Assembly: GCF_040807025.1 (NCBI RefSeq)
Contig: NC_090952.1
Span: 6,650,001-6,714,000 of the forward strand
Direction: 5' to 3'
Length of the DNA stretch: 64,000 nucleotides
DNA from: Struthio camelus
Lineage: Eukaryota; Chordata; Aves; Struthioniformes; Struthionidae
Part shown: positions 25,806 to 38,085 of the stretch, piece after piece
How positions within the stretch are numbered: position 1 is the first letter of the stretch
Layout: the number at the start of each line of letters is the position of its first letter
The notes under the pieces: generated by a model
Databases searched by the model: none
What the model saw: only the letters and a program-made list of their open reading frames with translations
Told to the model about the DNA's origin: nothing
Position numbers and translations under genes: made by a program

Positions 25806-28800
25806 CAAATGCCATGCGGTTTCAAAGATTTTTGAAGTCATTAAATAAAAGATATTATAAAAGGACAACGCATTGTTCCCACCATACTGCTATGTAACAG
25901 ATAACAGGAGGTAAAATACGAAATCAAGAGAAAGCTTAAATCCCTCCTGAAGCTTATAAAAGTTAACGCTGTGCCTTCGGATTCAGGTGCAAGAAGTGCT
26001 ATTTCGAACATGCTACACGCATTTAGGATGAAGAAAATACTCTAGCTCAGAAAAAATCAGTTGCCTGTCTCTTTGCATGCCCTGACATTAACGCCCTGAT
26101 AATGTCTTTTGCCTTAGTGATATAGCCATAAACATTCACATAGACACGCACACACTGGCACACACGTAGGTTTGGCTCCTTTTATGAAGACTACGTCAGG
26201 TGAACGTCTGGCTCAGGTCCTCATTCTACTTTTTCTTCTTCCTTCTCCTGTCAGAGCTGAAACTATTTCACTGTTAGGCTCTTAATACTTCAAGCGGGAC
26301 AGATGATGATGAAATGGCAGTCTCAAGGAGCAGAAGGTGGGATTCAGCTTTCCGAAGTTAGAGCACAGTTCACCATGCATTTCATCTATATGGTGGATTG
26401 GATGCTCCACCTTGCAAGACCACACTGGGAAGAGGGGGATCTCATGCTCTCTTCCGGGTTAAGCCATATCTGCCTCTATTTATCTTAGAATGAGGCATTA
26501 CTGCTGCTGCTAAAAATTAATTTAGGAATACATGAGTGTTACTAAGATGGTGATGCTGGGTGTGATGCCAGGTCATTGCCTTATGTAAATAAAACATTCT
26601 CGAAAGAGCTGGGAGGAATGAGGAATTTTTTAACTGGAAGAAGCTGAGACAAGCAACCTCAAGAGTAAGATTTTAACCTGGCAATGAAGTGAAATCTTGT
26701 GTATCCAAAAAAAGACCCTAAAGTTCAGGATCAGAGGCCATACACATTTATTATTATGCCCTGAAAAGAAATGCAATGAGGCAGAGACATGGTGAAGCTA
26801 CTCTGGCAGTGCTTCACAGGGTGAAAAACAGCTGAATCTTAAAATGTGGAGTTTGCTCCTGTAGATATCAGAGGGGATTTTGCTGTTACTTCACCTGGGT
26901 CAGACCCACAGCTCAGAGTCCAAGGCAGACTATCAGCCTGGAGAGGAGTGCCAACCAGAGCAACGGTTACTGGACTTCTTTTGTTGACTCTTTAAATATA
27001 CCTAACGTTCAAACCTTGCCAGCACCAGTACCACCGGTACCTTGCACCTGGCACGAACCAACCTGCTTGGCAAACTCAGCCGCTGATCTGCTGATTCAGT
27101 TCTCCAGCGAGCTGCCAAGAACGCTCCTCCTGCAAAGCAGCAGGCTAGGATCTGGCCCTTTTAGGTATTCTTGTAACAGCCCCTGCCTTTTCCCCGAGGT
27201 CTTTCCCTATATGTGGCTCGGAGGTCCTGCCTTTCATGCACTTGTGCTCTTTTATAAGAGAGCAGACATGTAACCACGGCTTAACATGCAACCAGGCTTT
27301 TATTCAGGGTCTGTCTTCTCCCTGCTCCACTCTCTGCAGCATCTCTCTGTGCTCCTCTCTATACCCCCTACTTGTTTGTTAAGCGCTTGCCATGCAACTG
27401 CAGGGATGCACTCAGGATAAAGAGATTATTACGTATTTTTATAAGCCCTCTTAAACCAAGTGGTCAGAGAATAAGACTCAAGACAACCAGCTTTTGTGGC
27501 TCTCCTGACCCTTCCATTCTTCCACACACAAACTTTGATGGTGTTTCACCTTTTTTTGCCACCTGACAGTTAACATCCAGGCTGAGTTAGCTGCCTGTTC
27601 CCAGCTGGCAATCAGTGGAGAGGGACGCTGGCATCATACATGAGGAATTGAGATGATGCGGACAAGGCTCCACTGCGCAAAGATGACATGAAAATTTGTG
27701 ATGTATCATCGAATACAGTGGGAATCTAGATACCTCCCTTCAGTGCTCCCAGTTAACCAAGCTCTGCTCAGCACAGAGTCTGAGTGGAGAAGCAAAAGGA
27801 CTTCGTATTTACAGATTCCTGGTTCTGGGACTGCACAGGGCACCAGTTCATGCCCCACAAGGACATGCAGCATGCTCTGGCAGCTGAAAATACCCAAGTG
27901 TAAAAACACTCTTGAAACATGCCTGCTTTCTCCTTGCCAACCCAGTGCTCTGAAGAAGGTCGTCTCTGGTACAAGGGAAATTCCCAGCTGGCCAGACCTG
28001 ACAGCCTTAGCTTTGCTAAGGAGAAGCTAGGAAATGTTCTCCAGGCTGCCTTTGCATGTCCACGTGTCTAGGGTGCAGTGTCCTAACCGAACACTGAGGT
28101 CGCAGAGGGGAGGTGGGGTATGCAGTGGTGGAGGGAGCCATTTCACACTGCTAGCGTGTCCATGCTTGGAGCCATGCCTCCTCTTCCGAATGTCCCAGAG
28201 AGAGCCTGTAGCCTGAGCACAAGGTCCACATGGAATCAGGCCCTGAATCTTCACCCTCTGTTCTCTCCAAAGCTGAACTGGTGTTTCTAGGTGTCTTTAC
28301 TTAGGTTAGATGTACATTTTTAACTTTGTTCCTTGTTCTGTTGCCAAAGGTGGGAGCTCTAGGAGTTAAAGGGTTCTGTGATCCCCAGGAAAATGATTGC
28401 CCAAAATAGAGGAAAGACACTTCAAAATGCTACACTGATGCTGCTCCTCTGCTTTTTTCCAGGAGAAATTGGGCCTATTTATTCTGTGAGCATATGACGT
28501 GTGCGTGTTTTGCGTTAATGTCCTAGAACTGAACCTAGGATTTCATTCTTTCTTAAGGTGCTCCCTCCTCTCCCACTTCCTCTCTCATTCTCATTTACCA
28601 GACAACATCTTGGGTAGTAAAACATGTTCCATAGGACTCTCTTTTTTTCTTTAGGAAAAAGGAAGGCAAGTCAATTATGACTGTCTATCCAAGATCAAAA
28701 GCTCTTCCTGTGTATCTGTATTTATTTAGTTCACAGGAGGCTGTTCTGTTTAGGTTTTGTTTTTTTTCCAGGATGTTCTGATTGCCACCGGGGAATCTTG

Positions 28801-29889
28801 CAGCCTGCAGATCACGCAAGTTGGGTGCTCAGAAAGTTGAGCTGGACCCACTTGGTTCAAAGGCTGAAAGGATGAGGCGCATATTTGTAATTGCTCAGTG
28901 TAACAGCTCTCTCCAGTTCCCATCAGTAAACATGAAAAACAGGGCAGGTTACCAAATGGGACCTGCCAAAAAATAACCACAGAGATGAAAAACCTCAAAA
29001 TTTGTCTTCCATGGGAATTCCACCATGGAGGAGTAACACAGGAGGGGGGTACATGGCCGGGGGGTGGGGGGTCCAGTGTTACCTCCACATTACAAGTCCC
29101 GGCATTAGCCCATTAGAGACAGCACAGGATCACGGTTGAAAGGCTGGATGGAAAATAGCTAGGGCACTTGAATGCGGGTATTTGCAGACTCTGTAGCAAA
29201 CTGTACAACTGTAGACTGAGTGTCAGGCTGTAGCTAATTAGAGGACAATTCCCTGGACAATTTTAACTTATGTTCAAGATCACTCAGATGGACAACAATC
29301 TGGGGCTTTTTCAGCCCGAATTATTATTATATTGTTGAGACAAACTCAGCCAAGAATCTCAGATTACATTCCTGGGAGTCGGGCATCCTATCAGCAACTG
29401 GAAATTTGGCTTCTTCCAGTTTGTGTCAAAGCCTAATATTTATTTAAAGCTGGGCTTTACAGTGCTCTTTATTGTATTTAGAATATTTTCTCTCAGTCTT
29501 GGGGAAGCTGCCAACTCATCTTAGCCAAACATGCCTCCTGCAATCTAAAATTATTGCCTTGTCACATTCAGCCCATTTTGGGGAACTGAATGAGGAACAT
29601 ATCAACAGATTTATATATCGCAGAGCTAGCCAGCTATCAGCTGAGGTTGATAAGCTGCTCCGGCCGGCAAGTGCTAACAGAATCATCTACACTGAAGCCA
29701 ACGTTAGGACAGGGCCCTACCAAGGAAACAATGTTTCATTACACCCAGGGGAGCTGAAGTCTGAGGTTGTTCGAGATGTGCAAGACGCCCACCCACGGCT
29801 GTGAACTAGAGAACTTGCTCTGTTAGCCCCCACCCCCTGGGAAGCCGGGAGGAGGCCTGGTGAGAAACACCCGTCCTGCAGATCTGCTA
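25806..29889. other. Non-coding DNA, no gene recognised
   Basis: No convincing exon is present. A G-rich stretch with three runs of six G lies at about 29042-29072. The AT-rich segment at about 29210-29470 is repeat-free and could be regulatory. A 110-codon open frame on the plus strand from 29472 to 29804 is discussed among the findings; I do not call it a gene. Confidence 0.5.
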
Positions 29890-30042
29890 GGGAGCTAGGT
29901 TATTCATGCTGTACTCACATTCTCTGAACAGTCATGGTCTGAACAGCCTTCTAATAAATTAGTACTTTTGAGTAATAGTTAATTCCAGGGAACGATCAAC
30001 TACCAATCAATAGCCAGCAAGCAGCAAAGAGAACGGTGATCA
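29890..30042. repeat. 153-bp direct repeat, copy A
   Basis: These 153 bases are identical, base for base by eye, to 31083-31235 in the same orientation. The identity begins at GGGAGCTAGG, ends at GGTGATCA and stops abruptly on both sides. The internal sequence is AT-moderate and non-coding, with 'tctgaacag' occurring twice near its start. I do not recognise it as a known repeat family. The lack of any difference means a recent duplication, gene conversion or an assembly artefact. Confidence 0.95.
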
Positions 30043-30874
30043 ATTGCTCTTGGTGGCTACTGGGGAAAAAATCAGAAGACATCAGCTGTAAGGAAAATGC
30101 TGGATGGACAGTAGGAAATAAATCACAATGTGTGGTCGAGCAGCAGAGAGGGCTGGTGGGCAAGTAGTGAATGATCTTTAAGAACAGACCATTCCTGAGG
30201 GCTGTCAACCAAGCCTCAGATCCTGCCTTAGCACCAGGGACTCAGCTTGATGATTATTTGGACAATTACTTGATGACCAACACTGCATGTTTATGCTTAA
30301 TGTGGAACATCATGAAAAATAATTGTGGGGCAGGGAAGGGAAGATGGAACAAATATTTGGAAATGAATCCTGCCCTTTTTTGTGCTCAGTACAGACCTTG
30401 AAAGCCATGAGTGCAAAGAATGAGCATTACAGAAATGTTCCATGTTTACATGTAAATATAAAAATGTAATAATATAGAAAAATACAGAAATATTAAACAG
30501 ATAAAGCACCAGCGTACGGTCTGGATAAATGTGCCATAGTTTCTGAATTTCGGAGGACCAACACAAATGTTGCTACAGTACCAAAGGGTCTTTATGTTCA
30601 CTTTTAGTAATGAAGAGACTGCAGAGAGAGCACATTTTAAAGCAGTTTCTGTGGCAACCTGGAGACAGAGTGTCACGTACAATAGATAGACCAAAATCTC
30701 ATTTTAAGGAAAGCCAGAAAGTCTGTGCCTGCTACCACAGCCTGAAGAATGAAGTGTTTATTACTTCTCCCTCTTCAAAGTCAGTGATAAAGTTCTAATA
30801 TGTGTTTGAAGGAAAAGGATTCATATTCCCCAGATCTCCTTACTTGCCTTCTGGCTTTGCACATTGGAGTTCTC

Positions 30875-30906
<32 letters not shown>

Positions 30907-31082
30907 AGCTAGAATTTGCCTTGAGAAAAACAACAGCCTCCTTTTGGTTTACCAACTTAACTCCAAGGGCTGCGACTCTAAGGGATGCACACTATAGTGG
31001 CAAGAGTCACTAACCCCAGAATTTCAGCTCTCCAACACCAGTGTGAATTGCCCAAACAGATCCAGGTTACTGAAGGTCCCTT
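30043..31082. other. Spacer between the two 153-bp copies
   Basis: This is 1,040 bp of unique, non-coding sequence with no long open frame. It includes a (CA)13 microsatellite at 30881-30906. I see no retroviral or transposase coding sequence, primer-binding site or terminal inverted repeats that would make the unit a mobile element. Confidence 0.6.
30881..30906. repeat. (CA)n microsatellite, 13 units
   Basis: An uninterrupted dinucleotide CA run of 26 bases, preceded by 'cata' and followed by 'agct'. It is a typical polymorphic vertebrate microsatellite. It lies in the spacer between the two 153-bp direct repeats. Confidence 0.97.
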
Positions 31083-31235
31083 GGGAGCTAGGTTATTCAT
31101 GCTGTACTCACATTCTCTGAACAGTCATGGTCTGAACAGCCTTCTAATAAATTAGTACTTTTGAGTAATAGTTAATTCCAGGGAACGATCAACTACCAAT
31201 CAATAGCCAGCAAGCAGCAAAGAGAACGGTGATCA
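31083..31235. repeat. 153-bp direct repeat, copy B
   Basis: Exact second copy of 29890-30042, same orientation, start-to-start distance 1,193 bp. Flanking bases differ immediately outside the match: 'cctt' precedes this copy and 'caatgg' follows it. I found no target-site duplication around either copy and no TG...CA termini, so neither a retroviral LTR pair nor two transposon insertions is supported. Confidence 0.95.
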
Positions 31236-31389
31236 CAATGGATCCAACCCTGTCCTTTTCCTCATTCTGGTATGAAAACACACAGCCACTTCTATCACGC
31301 AAATACATTTTTTCCAACTCCATCAAAAGCTGCAGGTAGAGAGGGTAATGTGAAACACGGAGTTGCAGCCACTTCCCATCACAGGTCAA

Positions 31390-31465
31390 AGAAAGGAAAT
31401 ATCTTTATGCACAGCTAATCTGTGGAACTCATTACCAGAAAAGGTCATCAAAGTGAAGAACTCAG
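31390..31465 (+). mobile_element. CR1/L3-type LINE relic (3' region)
   Basis: The words 'aaaggaaatatctttatgca', 'cagctaatctgtggaact' and 'cattaccagaaaaggtc' correspond to the recurrent CR1/L3 3' region 'AAAATATTTCTTTACACAA…TTAATCTGTGGAACTCATTGCCACAAGATGT'. The family match is good but the copy is short and diverged. A second relic of the same region and orientation lies at about 33190-33440. Confidence 0.65.
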
Positions 31466-33189
31466 CAGTGCTGTATGCACAAGGGGGGGACCCACAGATG
31501 CACAAAGCTCTGTAAAAACATGTACCAACACAGAAATACTAGGCTGTGAGGTGTCCACCAATTAACGTTTGGCTCAGGAAGCAAATTGGCTCAGAGAGCA
31601 AAGTGCGTTACAGGCAGATGGCTCCACAATTTTTACTTAACGGAGTTGTCCTTTTCCTCCAAGGTATGCTACTAGATACCAGCAAAGGCACAACACTGGA
31701 TTTGATATTGATCTCAGCCATCACAGAAATTCCTTTGTTTCTGCGTCTCAACAGGAAGAACTGTGTATGTCATTTGAAGAATATCTATTTTATTTATTTC
31801 CCATCTCTCCACCCCCCATTCTTCATTTTTCTAGATCTATAGGTGCAGAAATCAGATGCTTCAGCAAATGAGGTTAACCTCTGGCCATAAATTACCATTC
31901 CCTCAGGAGGAAGCAGTAATAAAAAAAGGAAACTGCCACAACTACAGTGGATGACAGCAAAGGCAGAGAGACCAAGGGTTGCACAAATTACAAAACCACC
32001 AGCCGCTCAAACTTACACCAAGATAACCCATGCAAATAATAGTGCATGACATGAATACACACAGAACTGGACTCAGTTTGGCCCGAACAATCATTCTTAC
32101 ACCAATAAAAATAAGCAACCTTCCCATTTTCTATGGCGTTTGCCATATAATGGGTCTCTGGGCCACTGTCACCTCAGAGAGATCCCATCATTGAGAACAC
32201 ATGGAGACTGACCACAGGCAGCCCTTGTCCAAAAAGAGGAAAGATCAAATCATCTGGAGCATTGCTTCTATCTATCTTATCATGTCAGAACAAAATGCAA
32301 AAATAACCCTTGACAACAGTGATCTACCCAGGATAAATCAGAGCGAATGCATAGTCGAGTGCAGTGAGATGCCCATCATGATTTTTGTGTCAAGATTGTG
32401 CGTTCACCCCAGTCCATGGCTAGGATTTATCTGTGGGATTTTACGTGTCCATCCTGAGACTTTTTAAAGGCATGAGAAAGGGATAAACAACTACTTTATG
32501 AAAAATTCCCCTCCATGGCATCTCAGGTTGAGCTTCTGAGCATGGAGGGACTCAACAATCACTGCCAGTTTGCGAAAAGTCTGACAGGTCAATTGTAAGA
32601 AGGGAAGAGAAAGAGAGAATGAAATGTTTCATGGCTTTGGCTAGGGGAGACAGTGTTTCCAAAAGGGGCTTTTTTATGGTCTTCATTTTGAGGTGTCAAG
32701 CATGGGTGGCTTCTTACAACATTCTGGCAAAAACACAGCACAAAGTATGAGCATGGGTAAAAAAGAAACCTGAACTAAATAGAAATAAACATTCAGACAC
32801 TTGGGAAATTTTTCTCAGAAGCTAAATTTTAATGGAAAACAACTGCTTCAGTCTTTCCACTGGCTCCCTATGTTTCACTAATAGTTTCAAGAGGGCTTTT
32901 TGCTTTGCTTTTCCTCCTCTTTCTTGGGAGATGGGCCAGGAAACTTTCTACAGGTCTCCTAGAAGATATTACAGGTTCACAGGGGCCAAAACATTCCCCA
33001 TACCATCTGACTCCCATTTCTGCAGACTTGGCCTACTCCATCACTCCTCAGGACTTTTTGCTCAGTAGGTGCAGAGGAAGTTAGTGCTTCTTTTATTAGC
33101 CTCCAAGTTATAGACAGATGTCCACTAGAAAAGCTTTTCACAAAGGTGATAAGAGGATTAAAATTACGGAACAGCTTCCATGGCAGCCT
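31466..33189. other. Non-coding DNA, no gene recognised
   Basis: No exon-like sequence is seen. Short reading frames such as the 98-codon one at 31546-31842 show no recognisable domain. The segment lies between two CR1-type relics of the same orientation and may itself contain older, unrecognisable LINE sequence. Confidence 0.45.
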
Positions 33190-33440
33190 TGGTTAAACAA
33201 ACTGGGAGCTTGCAGCCTGAAAAATAGAAAACTGAGGGAGAGCATCAAATGAAACCAGCAGCTGGCATGTTGAAAAGAAACCAAAGGAGATGGTTCTTCA
33301 TACAACTTGCAGTCAAGCTATGGAATTTGTTGCTGCGGATAATAAAAGTATGCATGCCCTCAAGAAGAGAGGGGATCCACCTCTGCTTCAGTGTGCGCCC
33401 GGATGGCTGGAGGCTCGGGAAATTATTCTGGAAAGGATTA
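33190..33440 (+). mobile_element. CR1/L3-type LINE relic (3' region)
   Basis: The segment contains 'gaaaagaaaccaaaggagat', 'ggttcttcatacaacttgca' and 'ctatggaatttgttgctg', in the order seen in CR1/L3 elements (…AAACCAAAGGAAATACTTCTTCACACAAC…TGTGGAATTTGTTGCCACAGGATG…). It is decayed, with no intact reverse transcriptase. Its ends are uncertain by tens of bases. Confidence 0.65.
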
Positions 33441-34080
33441 CTTCCTTGCTGAATTCTTAAATGTCTCCAATTTTAGCCGCTGTGAGAGACAGGATAACAA
33501 GTTAGACGGATCTTTGATACAATGTACTACTGATAGTCTTATGTTCTTGAAAGTTTATGTGCTAGATGAGGAAAATCACACTCATCCTTCACTCTTTCCT
33601 TTGTTCTGTTCCCATCCACAGGTGGGCGCTGCCAGAGGTGCAGCAAGCAGCCAGTGGGTCTTAAACCTCCCACTCTTCCCTCTCCTGCGCAAAAGCATGA
33701 GAAAGAAAAAGATTTGCCGCCTTTCCGCTCAAGCTGCATAGTCTTTGCAGCCCCTTTGCCGTCAGAGCATCCCCACGCTCTGATGTGCAGAGCAGTTGCT
33801 GGAGGTATGCAGGCAGCTGGCTGCTCCCATGCTGTTGGCTCTCCTCCTGCTTTCCAGCTGCTAAATTGCATTAAAAGAAGCTAGAGCTGTAATTTAATAA
33901 TATGATTTTACGTGTAAGCAACTACTGTAGTTGCCAAAAGGATGCAGCCCATGGAAAAGAGGAAGCCAAGATACTCGCCCAGGGGAAGGGAAGCGTTCAC
34001 TGGACACTTTCACTATTAAATGAGATCCACGTTTTCTCTCCTTTGCTAGACCTTTTTCTCTATCATGCTTTTTTGGAGGC

Positions 34081-34098
34081 GGGGGGGGGGGAGGGGAG
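34081..34098. repeat. Poly-G run
   Basis: Eleven consecutive G, one A, then more G-rich sequence. It is a low-complexity homopolymer prone to length errors in sequencing and to slippage. Confidence 0.95.
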
Positions 34099-34884
34099 GA
34101 GTGGCATCAAACATCACTATACGGTTGAAGCGGTAAATAATTCTTTACAACCATAACATGTTTCTTTCCTATTCCAAAATCTGCAACATCTCTATCACTG
34201 TCCAGGGCAATACTTACAATAAGCTATTGACAAACAGGATGGCAAAAAGCAAATATTAGCAGCTGATCCTGCAACATTTTTCTTGCCATTCAGGGGCATT
34301 GCTTTCTTGACACAATGAAGAAGACCAACAGCAGTCAGATCACACAGAACTGAATTAATATCAGAGCTATATGAACATCGTGACATTACTTGTCAAAGGG
34401 ATATCAGAGCTTCAGCTCAGGTTTCTAGGGTTAGGAGAAGGGATTTGAAGGATGCTATTATTCAGCCACCAAGCTGTAGCACCAATTTTATGTTCATGGG
34501 AATAAAAGAAAAACTCTCCCAGAAGAATCCTATAGGCTTTAACACAGGCTAATAGTTTTAGTCTAGAGTCCTTGGATCATACTCCAAAAGTCTAGAGATA
34601 TAGATATCTCATTCAACTATATGGGATAGAAAGACAGCTGGTGTATACCAGCATAGCTCTACTGATTTTGCCAATATACACTAACGGAAGATGCAGCTGA
34701 TATATTTTTAAACAATTTCTATAAAACATCATTAGATTCCAACAGGACCTTGGTGGTTTCATACCTTTTAAATTTTAATAAAGTGCATAAAATTGGCAGA
34801 AAGTACCCTCTGAAATGCACTTTGTTCCATCTCTATATCAGCTTCCTTCTGCCAGATTCTGATACCTTTATGCATTTTGAATAG

Positions 34885-34955
34885 CCCCTTTCTGCTGAAA
34901 AAGTCCCATTGAAAGTGGTGGCTTTTCTGGGACTACCTGAATGTACCTATAATAG
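34885..34955 (+). mobile_element. Possible ancient sauropsid repeat fragment
   Basis: The phrase 'aaaaagtcccattgaaag' followed by 'ggcttttctgggactacctg' resembles a widespread old repeat of reptile and bird genomes reading roughly 'AAAGTCCCATTGAAGTCAATGGGAGTTTTGCCTGAGT'. I cannot name the family with confidence, and the similarity could be coincidental. Confidence 0.4.
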
Positions 34956-36040
34956 AATAACAAAAATCTGCTAAAGCAGAGTAACGGAGCTGATGTCGTT
35001 GGGGAATAGAAAGATGTGCTGAATCCTGTCCCCACAGGTACATCTCCATTACAATCCCATCTCTCCTTAGAAAGGAGATACAGTACTGTTCACAAGTGCT
35101 GGACCTTGCCTCTTTTCACTTGAACTATCATAACTACTTAATCAAGGAAAGCAAGAGGGACATTACTACCAAAAGAAGTTCTTTCCCTTCAATTTGCCCC
35201 TGGTTAGACCCACTGCTCCCTGGAGTGTGGTTTTGTGGAATGTGTCAAACATATTGCCACAGAGAACACAGTCGCCTTAGATTGCTTGCGATGAAACCCA
35301 AGCGACCGAGAGCAATAGTGGTATGGTGCACAGCCTGGGACGGGGCAGTAGCTAGGGGTGGATGGCCCGGCATAACTGCGTGACCCAGCAAGGAAGGTGA
35401 AAGCACAGCACTACCTACAACAACAGCGAAAAGGCTGACGGGCTGGGAAGGTGTGAGAAGAAAGTCAGAGAGGAGTCGGTTGGGGCCATGCACAGGATGG
35501 CATCAAAGCTGGAAAAGAAGGTGGCTGTGGGAGGCCAGCATGATTCGAGAAGGGCTGGAAGGACGTGCAGGGGTACAGCACACAAAAGCAGATGAAGGAA
35601 AGCAAGATGGCATGGCTGAATGAGAGGCAAGAGAGCTGAGGGGAAGATCTGCAAAGATGTGATGTGATGGGACCATGGAGAACTGAGGGAGAAATGAGAT
35701 TTAGAAAGAGTCTTTTTGCCCTTGGCTGATATGAAAACACCAACAATCAAACCTTTCTAAAGACATTTTGCTCTCTGTGGTGTTGTCCATGCCCGTTGGC
35801 TCCAGGGTGAAGCATTTGGCAGGCAGATTTAGGAAGCTCTGTCTGCAGCCCTGCAGGAAAGATTGAAAGGACAAGTGCCTTCCTTAGTGCTTTGGGATAA
35901 TGATGGGAAGGGAGTGGCAGCTTTTGGCCGGGCAAATCCCCGCCAAGCTGTGGTTCTGGCAGGATACCTCAAAGGCTTGTTTCCCAAGCCTGGGTCTTCT
36001 TTCAAAAGAAGTTACTGGTTTCATCCTTCTGAGGGCCACC

Positions 36041-36075
36041 ATTAAAATCCCTGTCTACCATTAAAATCCCTGTCC
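36041..36075. repeat. Tandem duplication, 19-bp period
   Basis: The word 'attaaaatccctgtc' occurs at 36041-36055 and again at 36060-36074, giving two copies with a 19-bp period. It is a short slippage-type duplication. Confidence 0.9.
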
Positions 36076-37504
36076 CACCTTCGCAGTGTCAGCTTATGAA
36101 CTACAGCTAAGTCAGTGAAGTTTGCTCCTTTAAAAGGCATTTATGATCCCATAGGAATGTTATATGACTGCACAATGGCATGGAGTAAGGGTGACACACT
36201 GTGTGGACAGCGAGAAGTGCAATTCCTTCCCCCTGGCTCCCAACTTCTTTTGGTCTTTTTTTGAAATCTGAGTCTTGACTGAGGCAAGACCAAACGCTCC
36301 CTGCGGAGCTCTCTCATGGTCCCTTCTGGTAAAGGGGCAGAACCCTCCCAGATCAGCTCCTCCCCAGATTAAGCCATCTCCCTCTCCTCCGTAGTGGATG
36401 ACCAGAGGAAAAAATTCTGAGGATGTCCCTGGGCTCTGGGGAAGAGGAGAAAGTTCTTCTGTGACCTACTAACTGTTGCCACGAAGCCATGAGTAATGAG
36501 AGATGCAGCTTTAGAGCAAGCATGTGGTTAGCTGGAGACCATGATTTCTCTATAGCAGCCAATGTGGGCTCTGCAGTGCGTGGAGAAATGGAGCAAAGAG
36601 CCATCTGGCTCAAGCAGCTTGCAGCTAAAAGAATAAAGACTTAGCAGCAGTTTCACGTCTTGTTTGCTGTTTTAAAACTGTCTAGGAGCTTAACGTACCT
36701 CATCTGAAGAAAGGGCTACCTTACAAAAAAGAGGTTGCCGCAGTCAGAGATCTCAATCCTAATCGCCAAACAAGCCAGCCAAGAAACTAAGACAAATACT
36801 TGAACAAAGACATGATAAAAAGAGATAAAAGCAGAGGCAAGAAATGCACGAGTCAATCTTTCAGACCCACCCAGCTCTCACTTTCAAATCCTTGTTTTTC
36901 CTATTGAAAGCAGGCAACAGTGGCCCTGGCTATTTCCACCTCTGAGTGTGCAAAATCTCTGCAGTATTTCTCATGCTTCCTGATGCCTTTGTTCTCCAGA
37001 AGACAAAGAACCTGTGTACAAAAGAGTCCCACACGGCATTGCTATGGATGTTTAGGCTTTTAAAAAATAACTGGCTTGTTCTTTTAATGTGAGCAAATAT
37101 GCTGTGAGAAGGCAGGTGCCTGGCCTCTAGGAAACACAAAATTAAAAAAAAAAAAATCAAGGAGTAGTAGCGTTTTATTTCAGAGATCCACGATTTTTGT
37201 AAGCTTCATCTGTTCCTGAACATTACGCCGCTGAGTACAGGCTCTTGTAACGCACCGGCTGCAACTCGGCGCGCTGGGAGCTGCCAGTCTCCTCCCCACG
37301 CCGCCTTAGGATGGGCAACTGTAACAAGATCCTTCTCCCATTTAGCCACAGGGAAGTATTTTCCCACCTTGTTAGTAGATCTGTCTAATGTCTTCTGCCA
37401 GGCTGAGACTCCGTGCTCAGGATAACTGTGGTATTCAATATCCACTATTACCACAGGGCCCGCAACACAGCTTTCCTAAGACCCTTGTGTCTCAGGGATA
37501 TACT

Positions 37505-37605
37505 CTTAATCCCGCTTTACACATGAGTGCCGGAAGTGCGGAGAGACCCAGTGACTTTTCCAGGAACATACAGGTGGACTTTGGCAGAGGAGTAGCTTGA
37601 CTCAT
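37505..37605 (-). mobile_element. MIR-type SINE relic (minus strand)
   Basis: The words 'cccgctttacacatgag', 'gagacccagtgacttttcc' and 'ggcagaggagtagcttga' follow the reverse MIR consensus 'CCCATTTTACAGATGAGG…GAGAGGTTAAGTGACTTGCCCA…GTGGCAGAG'. It spans about 100 bp and is one of the longer MIR relics here. Confidence 0.7.
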
Positions 37606-37984
37606 GCTATGAAAGCGGAGGCTAATGGCCAAATTGCTGCATGATTCTTCCCATCTAATGCCTGATATCCCACTGAGTTTATGAGACTGCTGATGGAGAA
37701 ACTTGGAGACGGAAGAGAAGCAAACAGGAAGAATGTATTTGACTTCTTTTCCAGGCAAAATAGCTGAATGCAGTCCCTGAGAATGGCAAGGTCTCGCTAG
37801 CTTCTTTCTTTTTTTTACAGGAAATAGTGTCCAAGAAGTGTATATGTTATCTCTGAAATTCATGGCACAGCTTGTGCTGGAACAAGGGCCTGAGCAGGGC
37901 TCCGCGGCCAGGGCGGCGACTCCCGGGAGACAAAGGGGAGCCTGTTGTCTCCGGCTGCGCGAAGCCCACTCAGACGCGCTGGTC

Positions 37985-38085
37985 CTCAGCTCTATTCCTG
38001 GACTCGCCGCTGACTCACTTGGTGACCTTGCAGAGAAAGACTCTTACATCCAAGTCTGCCTGTCTGCAAAAGCCATCACGGTTTC
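37985..38085 (+). mobile_element. Probable MIR-type SINE relic
   Basis: The words 'cctggactcgccgctgactc' and 'acttggtgaccttgcagag', followed by 'tctgcctgtctgcaaaagcc', parallel the MIR segments 'CTCTGCCACTTACTAGCTGTGTGACCTTGGGC' and 'CTCATCTGTAAAATG'. Divergence is considerable. Confidence 0.55.

Larger units (their letters stand above)
33441..37507. other. Non-coding DNA, no gene recognised
   Basis: It contains a G-run at 34081-34098, a possible ancient repeat fragment at 34885-34955 and a small tandem duplication at 36041-36075. Open frames up to 116 codons occur in overlapping sets on both strands and I treat them as chance. No splice-flanked coding segment was recognised. Confidence 0.5.

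Noticed and set aside
29042-29072. G-rich stretch considered as a G-quadruplex
   Set aside because: Only three separate G runs are present, so it does not meet the four-run criterion without assuming zero-length loops.
29890-31235. Interpretation as a small LTR retroelement
   Set aside because: The repeats lack TG...CA ends. No primer-binding site, polypurine tract, coding region or target-site duplication was seen, and 153 bp is short for a vertebrate LTR.
36310-36335. Possible CR1 3'-end word 'ggtcccttctgg'
   Set aside because: It is a single 12-base match, with flanking sequence that does not continue the CR1 pattern.
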